From positions 1 to 31,202 of the forward strand of contig CALDIB010000056.1 in NCBI GenBank assembly GCA_937902125.1: a stretch of 31,202 bases of DNA. Reading direction: 5' to 3'. The translations under genes were made by a program, and so were the position numbers. Positions within the stretch are counted from its first letter, which is position 1; each line of letters starts with the position of its first letter. This document shows positions 1-6,828 of the stretch, in pieces. Origin of the DNA: an uncultured Treponema sp. (GTDB lineage Bacteria; Spirochaetota; Spirochaetia; Treponematales; Treponemataceae). The notes below the pieces were generated by a model, which was not told where the DNA came from, did no database searches, and was given only the letters and a program-made list of their open reading frames with translations.

Positions 1-209
1 AAGCGCTTCATAGCCTTTTTTGCGCTTGTTGCGTAATAGGAAATTATTGACGTTCGCGCCTGCGGCGCGCGGGCATCAAGCGCTTCATAGCCTTTTTTGC
101 GCTTGTTGCGTAATAGGAAATTATTGACGTTCGCGCCTGCGGCGCGCGGGCATCAAGCGCTTCATAGCCTTTTTTGCGCTTGTTGCGTAATAGGAAATTA
201 TTGACGTTC
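1..209. repeat. Tandem 77-bp repeat array, 2.7 copies
   Basis: Copies start at 1, 78 and 155; the first two are identical over 77 bp and the third breaks off near 209. The window begins inside the array, so the copy number is a minimum. Each unit holds the motif GCGTAATAGGAAATTATTGA followed by a G+C hairpin (CGCGCC/GGCGCG) and GGGCATCAAG. This resembles the core of the dispersed element seen at 5216, 6197, 12260, 25185 and 25307. 77 is not a multiple of three and the reading frames across it look accidental. The array lies just past the 3' end of the tRNA operon. Confidence 0.9.
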
Positions 210-236
210 CCGCTTTTTGCGCGGGGCGGGAAGGGC

Positions 237-270
237 AAAAAAAACGCCCTCCAGATTTGGAAGGCGTTTT
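237..270 (-). terminator. Rho-independent terminator of the tRNA operon
   Basis: On the reverse strand, AACGCCTTCC pairs with GGAGGGCGTT around a 6-nt loop (10 bp, one G-T) and is followed by a run of T. It sits 3 nt past the end of tRNA-Lys, as expected for the last gene of the transcript. Confidence 0.9.
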
Positions 271-272
271 GA

Positions 273-345
273 TGAGCCATGCCGGCTTCGAACCAGCGAC
301 CCACAGATTAAGAGTCTGTTGCTCTACCAGCTGAGCTAATGGCCC
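273..345 (-). tRNA. tRNA-Lys (CTT anticodon)
   Basis: The reverse strand folds into a 73-nt cloverleaf. The acceptor GGGCCAT pairs with ATGGCTC (one G-T), the discriminator is A, and the T-arm contains GGTTCGAAGCC. The anticodon stem ACAGA/TCTGT encloses loop CTCTTAA, giving anticodon CTT, which reads AAG (Lys). The 3' CCA is not encoded (TCA follows). It is the last of three tRNA genes in one reverse-strand cluster. Confidence 0.95.
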
Positions 346-355
346 ATAAATAACT

Positions 356-429
356 TGCGTCCGACAGGATTCGAACCTGCTACCACCGGATTCGAAGTCC
401 GGGACTCTATCCAGATGAGCTACGAACGC
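356..429 (-). tRNA. tRNA-Arg (TCG anticodon)
   Basis: This is a 74-nt reverse-strand cloverleaf. The acceptor GCGTTCG pairs with CGGACGC, the discriminator is A, and the T-arm carries GGTTCGAATCC. The anticodon stem CCGGA/TCCGG encloses CTTCGAA, giving anticodon TCG for CGA. CCA is not encoded. It lies 10 nt upstream of tRNA-Lys in the same transcript. Confidence 0.95.
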
Positions 430-462
430 GAACCTAGGCGACAACATTTTCCTGTGGATATG

Positions 463-535
463 GGTGCCTGGTGGGGATCGAACCCACGACAACCAGATCC
501 ACAATCTGGCGCTCTACCGCTGAACTACAGGCACC
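463..535 (-). tRNA. tRNA-His (GTG anticodon)
   Basis: This is a reverse-strand cloverleaf with the 8-bp acceptor typical of tRNA-His: an encoded G-1 pairs with C73 (GGTGCCTG with CAGGCACC). The stem CCAGA/TCTGG encloses TTGTGGA, giving anticodon GTG. It is the first gene of the His-Arg-Lys cluster, about 12 nt downstream of the predicted transcription start. Confidence 0.95.
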
Positions 536-554
536 AAGTTATCGACGTGAAGCC

Positions 555-584
555 ATACTATCAAAAATGCGGCGTTTTTGTCAA
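555..584 (-). promoter_or_regulatory. Sigma-70 promoter of the tRNA operon
   Basis: On the reverse strand, TTGACA (584-579) is separated by 18 nt from TAGTAT (560-555). Initiation is predicted near 547, just ahead of tRNA-His. Confidence 0.75.
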
Positions 585-651
585 TAGGTCGGCGGGGATT
601 TTTTGAAAAAAAATAAAAGATTTTGTTCCTCTTAATCCTTGCTTTTTTTCC

Positions 652-678
652 TAAACTTTATTTTTCAAATTCCGAAAA
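652..678 (+). promoter_or_regulatory. Candidate sigma-28 (FliA) flagellar promoter
   Basis: TAAA (652-655), 15 nt, then TCCGAAAA (671-678), close to the known FliA consensus TAAA-N15-GCCGATAA. It lies about 70 nt upstream of the first gene of the hook-junction operon. A G+C hairpin (GGCGG/CCGCC) follows near 690-705 in the leader. The match is by eye only. Confidence 0.45.
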
Positions 679-744
679 ACTAATGAGAGGCGGCTTTTTC
701 CGCCTTGGCCGCGGCTTTTGGCGGCATCGATTGGAGGAAAGAAA

Positions 745-1170
745 ATGGCGAAAAAAGTTCAGCTTTCGGAGCTTATTGACAAGGAGATAGAAACTCTTGA
801 CGTATTGCTTGACCGTCAGTCAAGAGTCCACATCGCGGTAAAGACTAGAAACTGGATTGACCTTGAGGAGGACCTTGAGGAGATTCGCAAGCTTTCACTT
901 GAGTTTTCGGCGATGGAAGAGACCCGCGAAGGCCTTGGCAAGACTGAAATTTCAGCCGAAGAAAAATCCAAGCTGTTGGCGCTCCACTCAAAGCTTTTAA
1001 AGTCAAAGATTGAAAATCAAATCTTGAACAAATATATAGAAACAAGCCGCAATTTTGTCCAAGGAATTTTGGACAACGCGGTTCCCCAAAGAAGAAACGT
1101 CCTTTATTCAAGGAACGGAAAAATCATAAAACGGGAGCCTGAAAGCGTGGTGCTTAATCGAATCTTCTAA
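745..1170 (+). CDS. flgN: FlgN-like flagellar export chaperone
   Basis: 141 aa. It probably binds FlgK and FlgL in the cytoplasm and delivers them to the flagellar type III export gate. The protein is almost wholly helical and charged, with no membrane segment, and its size suits FlgN (about 140 aa). Residues 1-110 read as heptad-rich helices, and the C-terminus has a basic tail, which fits the family's substrate-binding helix. I chose ATG 745, nine codons inside the longest frame, because GGAGG lies 8 nt upstream (733-737); the earlier ATG at 718 has no ribosome site. It is the first gene of flgN-flgK-flgL-fliW-csrA. FlgN sequences are poorly conserved, so the call leans on position next to flgK as well as fold. 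Confidence 0.75.
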   Translation: MAKKVQLSELIDKEIETLDVLLDRQSRVHIAVKTRNWIDLEEDLEEIRKLSLEFSAMEETREGLGKTEISAEEKSKLLALHSKLLKSKIENQILNKYIETSRNFVQGILDNAVPQRRNVLYSRNGKIIKREPESVVLNRIF

Positions 1171-1186
1171 TTCTTAATTAAGAATT
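1169..1186. repeat. 18-bp perfect palindrome between flgN and flgK
   Basis: AATTCTTAATTAAGAATT begins at the flgN stop and is followed by further AAGAATT and ATGAATT half-repeats before the flgK ribosome site. It could be an operator or a simple A+T-rich spacer. Confidence 0.6.
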
Positions 1187-1216
1187 AAGAATTATGAATT
1201 GCAAGGAGTGTAAGCA

Positions 1217-3106
1217 ATGTCAACATTCGCAGGAATAGAAATCGGAAAGCGCAGCCTAAACGCGCACCAAAGCTCAATCACCACGGCGGGCCACAACATA
1301 ACCAACGCCAATACGGAAGGCTATTCCCGCCAGCGAGTCCAGCTGAAATCTTTTGACCCAATTTACAGGCCCGACCTTAGCCGCGCGGAAGTTCCCGGCC
1401 AAATCGGACAGGGAATGGAAGCCGAAAGCATCACCCGCGTTCGAGACGAAATGTTGGACCAGCGCATCGTGGCTCAAAGCAACGAGGAGTCTTACTGGGA
1501 CACAAGAAGCAAGTATTACACGATGCTTGAGCAAATTTACAACGAGCCCGACGACGTTTCTGTCCGAACTACGATGGACAAGTTTTGGGAGTCTTGGCAG
1601 GAGCTTTCTTTAAATCCCGAAAGCCAGGCTCACAGGGAAGCCGTCGTTTCGCGCGGCCAGTCTTTGGTGAACTCAATCCAAAACCGCGACAAGGCCTTGA
1701 CTGGAATCGGAAACCTTTTAAACAGCGACATCGAGTCCAACGTGGAGCAGTTAAACGACTACGCGAACCAAATCGCCGCGCTTTCGACAGAAATCGTCCG
1801 ATCCAAGGCCATGGGCGACAACCCCAACGACCTTATGGACAGGCGGGACGCTTTGGTTGAAAAGCTTTCAAAAATCGCCAACATCACCAGCGACAAGCGG
1901 GACTCCGATGAATTTATGGTTCACATTGACGGACACATTTTGGTTCAGGGAAGAATCGCCAGAAACCTTGACGTTGAGTCTGTGGTAGACAACAACGGCT
2001 ATTCCCGCGTGGTTTGGGCCGACACAAGAAACGAGGCGGTCATTAAGGGCGGCTCTTTGGGCGCCTTGATTGAATTGCGCGACGTTGACGTCAGAAACGA
2101 AATTCAGTCCTTGAACACAATGACAATGAATTTTTCAGACTTGGTGAACGACGTTCACAGAAACGCCGTGGGCGCCAACAAGACCACAGGCTTGGACTTT
2201 TTTGTGAGCCGCCCTTTTGTGGAAAACACCAACGGAAACTACGATTCCGACGGCGACGGAGTTGAGGACAAGTCTTACGTTTTCCGCCTTACAGGAACCA
2301 ACGCCCTTGACGCGCAGGAGCAGATTGGAATCGAAGGCGTGATGACTCTTTCCGGCCACGCCGAAAACATTCAAGTTCCTTATTATCCCACCGACAGGGT
2401 TGAGGACGTTGTAAACCGCATAAACGATTCCAACGGCGAAGTCAAGGCATACCTTGACCGCAACAACAATTTGGTCTTGAAGGCCTCCACAAGCCAGGCC
2501 ATTGAAAACCCTGACTTTGTAATTCGCCATGTGGAAGACTCAGGCCATTTCTTGGCGGGCTACGCGGGAATTCTTTCTGGAAGCGGCGCGGAAAACGCCT
2601 ACGATTGGAACGCCGCCGACGCGGTGACAGCCCTTAAGGGAGCCGACGGAAACGGAAGCGCCGCCCAGTTCGCCGTGGCGCCTTACACAAATCCTTCAAC
2701 TTATGTTGAGATAAATCCCGCGATTAAAAATGACGTTATGAGCGTCGCTTCGGCCTACGCCGCGCGGGACGGACGGGCCATGAGCGGAGACGGAAACGCC
2801 GCCGCGGAAATCGCCAGCATCCGCAACACAAAGGTTATGATTGGCCGGGAGCGAACCCTTGACGACTACTTTGCCGACACTGTGACAAACGTGGGCCTTA
2901 TGGGAGAGCAGGCGGAAACAAACCTTATGAGCCAGAACGCCATTATGGACGACCTTCGCGGCCTTCGCGACTCAATCAGCGGAGTGAACATTGACGAGGA
3001 GCTTGCCGACATAATGAAGTTCCAGCACGGCTACAACGCCGCGGCCAAGTTTGTCACGGTGATTGACCAAATGATTGACACGGTGATTAATAGGTTAGGT
3101 GTTTAA
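1217..3106 (+). CDS. flgK: Flagellar hook-associated protein 1 (FlgK)
   Basis: 629 aa. It forms the first hook-filament junction ring in the periplasmic flagellum. The N-terminus (residues 1-60) shows the rod/hook signature with NANTEGYSRQ, matching the ANTPGYSRQ-type motif, and a long helical coil follows (about 80-200). The C-terminal 40 residues contain the conserved helix with LADIMKFQHGYNAAAK and VIDQMIDTVIN. The central domain is larger than in E. coli (547 aa), which is usual for treponemes as I recall them. AAGGAG at 1203-1208 precedes ATG 1217. There is no signal peptide, as expected for type III export. It lies 46 nt after flgN and 87 nt before flgL. Confidence 0.96.
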   Translation: MSTFAGIEIGKRSLNAHQSSITTAGHNITNANTEGYSRQRVQLKSFDPIYRPDLSRAEVPGQIGQGMEAESITRVRDEMLDQRIVAQSNEESYWDTRSKYYTMLEQIYNEPDDVSVRTTMDKFWESWQELSLNPESQAHREAVVSRGQSLVNSIQNRDKALTGIGNLLNSDIESNVEQLNDYANQIAALSTEIVRSKAMGDNPNDLMDRRDALVEKLSKIANITSDKRDSDEFMVHIDGHILVQGRIARNLDVESVVDNNGYSRVVWADTRNEAVIKGGSLGALIELRDVDVRNEIQSLNTMTMNFSDLVNDVHRNAVGANKTTGLDFFVSRPFVENTNGNYDSDGDGVEDKSYVFRLTGTNALDAQEQIGIEGVMTLSGHAENIQVPYYPTDRVEDVVNRINDSNGEVKAYLDRNNNLVLKASTSQAIENPDFVIRHVEDSGHFLAGYAGILSGSGAENAYDWNAADAVTALKGADGNGSAAQFAVAPYTNPSTYVEINPAIKNDVMSVASAYAARDGRAMSGDGNAAAEIASIRNTKVMIGRERTLDDYFADTVTNVGLMGEQAETNLMSQNAIMDDLRGLRDSISGVNIDEELADIMKFQHGYNAAAKFVTVIDQMIDTVINRLGV

Positions 3107-3193
3107 GGAGTAGCGGCATAGCGGCAAGATAAGCGGCGGCAAGCCCAAGAAGCGGCCACTTTTTGGTAAACCAAGACTTTTAAGGAGCGCGAT

Positions 3194-4438
3194 ATGAGAA
3201 GAATCAGTTCGGGAATGAATGACACGGACGTGCAGTCCAGGTTGAGAATACAGGAATACAAGCTTAACAAGGCCAACAACCAGTTGGGAAGCCAGAGGCG
3301 CATACAAGAATTGCGGGACGATCCCATCGCCGCCGGCCACTTGGTCCGCTACCAGTCCTTTGCAGGCCGCGTCAAGCAGTTTGAGGAAAACGCCCAAACC
3401 TTGACCGAGCGCTTCACAGTCCGCGAAGGATATATGAACGATTCATTGCAAATCATGCAGCGGGTTAGGGAACTTGCCGTTCAAGGCGCCCACGGAACAT
3501 ACACCAAGGACGACCTTCAGAACATGGCTGGCGAAGTTGACCAGCTTTTGAGGCAAATGATTCAAAACGCCAACGCCGTTGACCAAGACGGCAACGCGCT
3601 TTTTGCGGGAACAAACACAAAGGTCACGGCCTTTGAAGTTGAAATGGGCAATGTGGAAGGCTCCGGCGTTCCAATGATAGAAAAGGTTGTTTACAACGGA
3701 AATGTGGCCTCCAACAATGTTGAGGTTGACGAAGGCCAATACCTTGAGGTGAACAATTCGGGAAACAGAACCTTCTGGGCCGACAAGCAAACTTTGACAA
3801 GCGGCCGCGACACGACAAACTGGGTGGCTCAAAGCGACTCTGTAATTTCCGTTGACGGAAAGGAAATCAATGTTTCCGCCGGCGACAACATTTACGCCGT
3901 CATAGCCAAGATAAACAATTCAGACGCGGCGGTGAAGGCTTCCCTTGACCCCATCACCCGCGGCATCCACCTTGCCACCACGGACGCCCGCCAGCTTTGG
4001 CTTCAGGACGAGGAGGGCAGCGTGTTGGCCGACCTTGGCGTCATAAGCGGAAGCGAGCAGCGCGCTCCATACAACTACGCCGCTGGAACCAGAGTTTCCG
4101 GCGGAAGCGTGTTCGACAGCGTCATAGCCTTGCGAAACGCCATGCTCAGGGGAGACCAAGAGGCCATCGGAGGCCGCGTTTTGGGAAGCCTTGACTCAGG
4201 CCTTGGAAACCTTGTCACCCGCATCGCCGAAAACGGTTCCAGCTACGAGCGGGCCTCTCTCAACGTGACAAGAAATTCCCAAACGGCGTTGAACGTCACG
4301 CAAATGATAGCCACCGAAGGCGACTTGGACTTTACAAAAGCCGTCACCGACATGAAGATGATGGACTACGTTCACCAAGCTTCTTTGAGCGTGGCCGGAA
4401 AAATGTATTCAAGCAGCTTGCTTAATTATATGCGATAG
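3194..4438 (+). CDS. flgL: Flagellar hook-associated protein 3 (FlgL)
   Basis: 414 aa. It forms the second junction ring, between FlgK and the filament. The N-terminus has the flagellin-like helix with LRDDPIAAGHLVRYQS (about residues 40-55) after a coiled segment with QLGSQRRIQ. The C-terminus ends in a flagellin-type helix, MKMMDYVHQASLSVAGKMYS, then SSLLNYMR. The middle (150-320) is a beta-rich variable domain. TAAGGAG precedes ATG 3194. The flgK-flgL gap and the flgL-fliW gap both carry TAGCGGCAAGAT (3119-3130 and 4442-4453). It is a FlgN client and is co-transcribed with flgK. Confidence 0.94.
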   Translation: MRRISSGMNDTDVQSRLRIQEYKLNKANNQLGSQRRIQELRDDPIAAGHLVRYQSFAGRVKQFEENAQTLTERFTVREGYMNDSLQIMQRVRELAVQGAHGTYTKDDLQNMAGEVDQLLRQMIQNANAVDQDGNALFAGTNTKVTAFEVEMGNVEGSGVPMIEKVVYNGNVASNNVEVDEGQYLEVNNSGNRTFWADKQTLTSGRDTTNWVAQSDSVISVDGKEINVSAGDNIYAVIAKINNSDAAVKASLDPITRGIHLATTDARQLWLQDEEGSVLADLGVISGSEQRAPYNYAAGTRVSGGSVFDSVIALRNAMLRGDQEAIGGRVLGSLDSGLGNLVTRIAENGSSYERASLNVTRNSQTALNVTQMIATEGDLDFTKAVTDMKMMDYVHQASLSVAGKMYSSSLLNYMR

Positions 4439-4474
4439 CGATAGCGGCAAGATTAAATATTAGGAGCTTTTGAC

Positions 4475-4927
4475 ATGGACGTTAAGACAAAGATTGGAAC
4501 TACAGTTCAAATTGACAAAAAGGACATCTTGGAAATTCCCGAAGGCCTTTTTGGATTTGAGGAATACAAGAATTACGCCATATTCGACAGCGAGTATCCC
4601 CCCTTCATGTGGATGCAGTCGCTGGAAGAGTCCAGCCTGGCCTTTTTGATTGTTGACCCCTTTTTGGTGGCCGACGACTACGAGCTGGACATTGACGACA
4701 AGGCTTTGTATAAAATCGGAATTTCAAATCCCGCCGAAGTTTGCGTGATGGCCATCGTCACCATTCCGGCCGGGGGAAGTCCTGTCACGGCCAACTTGCA
4801 AGGCCCCCTTGTAATCAACAGAAGCAACAACAAGTGCATGCAAGTCATTTTGAACAGCAACAAGTGGACCACAAAGCACGACATCGTTAAGGCGCTGAAA
4901 GCCAAAGACGCGCGGGGAGACGCCTGA
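4475..4927 (+). CDS. fliW: Flagellar assembly factor FliW
   Basis: 150 aa, the normal length of the family. FliW binds flagellin and, when flagellin is scarce, binds and blocks CsrA, coupling translation to filament assembly (established in Bacillus and related systems). Diagnostic features are IPEGLFGFEEYKNYAIFD near residues 20-37, a PFMWMQSLEE segment, FLIVDPF and the C-terminal QGPLVINRSNNKCMQVIL. TTAGGAG precedes ATG 4475. Its stop overlaps the csrA start (ATG at 4927), so the antagonist pair is translationally coupled, as in other spirochaetes. Confidence 0.96.
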   Translation: MDVKTKIGTTVQIDKKDILEIPEGLFGFEEYKNYAIFDSEYPPFMWMQSLEESSLAFLIVDPFLVADDYELDIDDKALYKIGISNPAEVCVMAIVTIPAGGSPVTANLQGPLVINRSNNKCMQVILNSNKWTTKHDIVKALKAKDARGDA

Positions 4928-5157
4928 TGCTGATTCTTTCAAGAAAAACCGACGAAAAAATAAAAATTGGCGAAGACATCACCTTGACCATAATCGAGAT
5001 TCGCGGCGACCAAGTGAAGATTGGCGTGGAAGCTCCCAAGAATGTCAAGGTTTTCAGGCAGGAAGTTTTCAACGCCATTAAGAACGAAAACAAGTCCGCC
5101 ACTGAAATAGCCAGCGTTTCGGGAATCGACGCGATTTCAAAGCTCCTCAAAAAATAA
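4927..5157 (+). CDS. csrA: Carbon storage regulator CsrA
   Basis: 76 aa. It is a dimeric RNA-binding protein that blocks or stabilises mRNAs at GGA loops; in spirochaetes it affects motility and flagellin output. The start MLILSRKTDEKIKIG, the GVEAPKNVKVFRQEV segment (the conserved G-APK/D-V-R-E pattern) and five short strands are typical. Compared with about 61 aa in E. coli it has a C-terminal extension of some 15 residues (about 60-76). The start overlaps the last base of fliW. A weak hairpin followed by CCTTTTT (5155-5185) may end the operon. It is the last gene of the flagellar operon. Confidence 0.96.
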   Translation: MLILSRKTDEKIKIGEDITLTIIEIRGDQVKIGVEAPKNVKVFRQEVFNAIKNENKSATEIASVSGIDAISKLLKK

Positions 5158-5189
5158 CGGCGGCCGCGTGACCGTTCCTTTTTGCGCAA

Positions 5190-5330
5190 TTGGAGCGGTA
5201 TGTCGCTACGCTCCATTTTGCTATAGGAAGCGATAAAACTGCCCGCTTGCGCGGGCTGGCAATCAAGGCGCGCTTCGCTCAGGGCCTTGACTCGTTTCTT
5301 TTGGCGCGCGATAGGAATTGTCGCGTTTAA
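5190..5330. repeat. Dispersed hairpin element, copy downstream of csrA
   Basis: The 237-nt gap between csrA and comF holds a hairpin GGAGCG/CGCTCC (about 5192-5214), then the family core: TTTTGCTATAGGAAG (5216-5230), a hairpin GCCCGC/GCGGGC (5241-5256) and GGCAATCAAGG (5258-5268). A further AAGGC/GCCTT hairpin follows, then a GCGATAGGAATTGTCGCG segment. I see no coding capacity. The core matches copies at 6197, 12260, 25185 and 25307 and the array at 1-209. Confidence 0.75.
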
Positions 5331-5348
5331 ATAATTTTTTGTTATAAT
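5318..5348 (+). promoter_or_regulatory. Possible comF promoter
   Basis: A perfect TATAAT lies at 5343-5348. The best upstream hexamer is TTGTCG (5318-5323) at a long 19-nt spacing, so only the -10 element is convincing. Confidence 0.35.
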
Positions 5349-5394
5349 TTAAAAAATATGTGAAAAAATCCTCTCCCGACCCCATCTTATATGC

Positions 5395-6141
5395 GTGAAT
5401 GATTTTGAAAGCCTTGGCGTTTTTGGCAAAAAAAAGCCTCCCTTTTTCTTTCAGTTGATTTTTGGCTCGGAGCGATGCTTGCGCTGCTCGTCTTCCTCCG
5501 GCTTGATCCCCCTGTGCCAAGAATGCGCAAGGGCTCTTCAAAATTACGTTCCGCTTAAATCTCCTTGCCGCTGCTCTAAATGCGGAAAAATTCTGCTTTC
5601 AGAAAGCGGCCTTTGCATGGAATGCCGCCAGCTGCAAGGAGAAAGCAGTTTGGACGCGCTTTTTCCCCTCCACAGCTACCGCCAGTGGAAAAAGGAATTG
5701 GCGTTCGCTTGGAAGACGGAAGGGCAGAGGAGGCTTTCTCCCCTGTTCTCCCACCTTCTTTTTAAGGCATTGCTGGAATTGGGCCTTGAAAAAACGCCTT
5801 TGGTTCCGGTTCCGCCCCGCCCCGGAAAAATCAAGGAAAAGGGCTGGGACCAAATTGACGAGCTGGCAGGAATCCTTAAAAAAAGCCATGGAATTCAAGT
5901 CCTGGGAGATATTCTTGAGCGAAAGAGCCAGGGGCAGCAAAAAAAGCTTTCCCGTCAGGAGCGCCTTGGAGCCCTTGGGGCTTCCTACGACTTGCGGCCA
6001 AATATTCAAGGACTTCCCAAGGAGGCGGTTTTGCTTGACGACATCGTCACCACCGGCGCCACGATGGAAAAGTGCGCCTGGCTTTTAAAAAAGGCTGGCG
6101 TCCAAAAAGTCTGGGGCCTGGCGCTTTTTAGGGTGGACTAG
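5395..6141 (+). CDS. comF: ComF-family phosphoribosyltransferase-like protein
   Basis: 248 aa. ComF proteins have an N-terminal double zinc ribbon and a C-terminal type I PRTase fold. They are needed for DNA uptake in some bacteria, but in many species the role is unknown. Cys pairs sit at CLRC, CQEC, CRCSKCGK and CMEC (residues 28-80). The region around residue 140 reads PLVPVPPRPGKIKEKGWDQI, and the PRPP loop is AVLLDDIVTTGATM (about 215). The start is uncertain: GTG 5395 gives the full length but has no clear ribosome site. It sits alone between two copies of the dispersed hairpin element. The family call is firm; the competence role is not shown here. Confidence 0.88.
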   Translation: MNDFESLGVFGKKKPPFFFQLIFGSERCLRCSSSSGLIPLCQECARALQNYVPLKSPCRCSKCGKILLSESGLCMECRQLQGESSLDALFPLHSYRQWKKELAFAWKTEGQRRLSPLFSHLLFKALLELGLEKTPLVPVPPRPGKIKEKGWDQIDELAGILKKSHGIQVLGDILERKSQGQQKKLSRQERLGALGASYDLRPNIQGLPKEAVLLDDIVTTGATMEKCAWLLKKAGVQKVWGLALFRVD

Positions 6142-6154
6142 GCCGCTCGTGTTT

Positions 6155-6290
6155 TGGCTTTCAAGCCTTAATCGGCATTTACGTCGCCTCGCGCCGTTTT
6201 GCTATAGGAAGTTTATTTGACCGCGCTCTCGCGAGCGCCGGCAATCAAGCGGTTTCACCGCGTCCTATGGACGCCGCGGCATGGTTTTTT
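6155..6290. repeat. Dispersed hairpin element, copy downstream of comF
   Basis: The 204-nt comF-cheW gap contains GGCTTTCAAGCC, then the family core: GTTTTGCTATAGGAAGTTT (6196-6214), the hairpin GCGCTC/GAGCGC (6223-6238) and CGGCAATCAAGCGG (6239-6252), with further short G+C hairpins to about 6280. The arms differ from the csrA copy but still pair. The cheW promoter begins at its right edge. Confidence 0.75.
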
Positions 6291-6292
6291 GC

Positions 6293-6321
6293 TTGCAATT
6301 TTTAAGGAGATAGTTTATAAT
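6293..6321 (+). promoter_or_regulatory. Sigma-70 promoter of the cheW operon
   Basis: TTGCAA (6293-6298), 17 nt, then a perfect TATAAT (6316-6321). The predicted start near 6328 leaves a leader of about 18 nt with GGAGG before cheW. Confidence 0.8.
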
Positions 6322-6345
6322 TGACGGAACCCAATTGGAGGATTT

Positions 6346-6828
6346 ATGGCAGGCGAAGACATACAGTATCAACTCGTGACATTTCAGCTTGGCGAAGAAT
6401 TGTACGGCGTTAACATTATGGACGTTAAGGAAATCGTAAAGACGCAACCTGTGCGGCCTTTGCCCAACGCCCCTTATTATGTAGAAGGAATTTTCAACCT
6501 TAGAAAAGAAATCATACCGGTAATCAGCTTGCACAAGAGATTCCGCCTTAAGAAGGCTGTGATGGAAGACGGCGAGGATGAGGGCGGATTTGTCATTTTG
6601 AACATCGACAACAACCGCATTGGAATCATCATCGACCGGGTTGCCCGCGTCGTTCCGGTGGCCGGCTCGGACATCAAGGCTCCGCCGCAGATGTTCAGCG
6701 GAATCGGTTCCGAATACATTCAGGGCGTAATCCAAAAGGACCCAAATTCTCCGTATTTGGTCATGCTCGACATTCGGCGCTTGTTCAACGCCAAAGAATT
6801 GCAAAAGATTATTGAAGTGAAGCAATGA
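6346..6828 (+). CDS. cheW: Chemotaxis coupling protein CheW
   Basis: 160 aa, the normal length for a single-domain CheW. It links methyl-accepting receptors to the CheA kinase at the inner membrane. Family marks are QYQLVTFQLGEELYGVNI at the start, VKEIVKTQPVRPLPNAPYYVEGIFNLRKEIIPVI (split across two conserved blocks, about 27-60, with the NLR motif), then GIIIDRVARVV and QGVIQKDP. GGAGG at 6337 precedes ATG 6346. It overlaps the next gene by 4 nt (ATGA). It heads an operon of otherwise non-chemotaxis genes (DegT-like, nadK, recN). From memory the same order exists in T. pallidum, which argues for old synteny rather than a recent join. Confidence 0.95.
   Translation: MAGEDIQYQLVTFQLGEELYGVNIMDVKEIVKTQPVRPLPNAPYYVEGIFNLRKEIIPVISLHKRFRLKKAVMEDGEDEGGFVILNIDNNRIGIIIDRVARVVPVAGSDIKAPPQMFSGIGSEYIQGVIQKDPNSPYLVMLDIRRLFNAKELQKIIEVKQ

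Noticed and set aside
1..209. CRISPR array
   Set aside because: The repeat is a contiguous 77-bp tandem with no unique spacers and no cas genes nearby.
121..606. Open frames over the tRNA cluster
   Set aside because: They overlap three well-formed tRNA genes on both strands and carry no protein signature.
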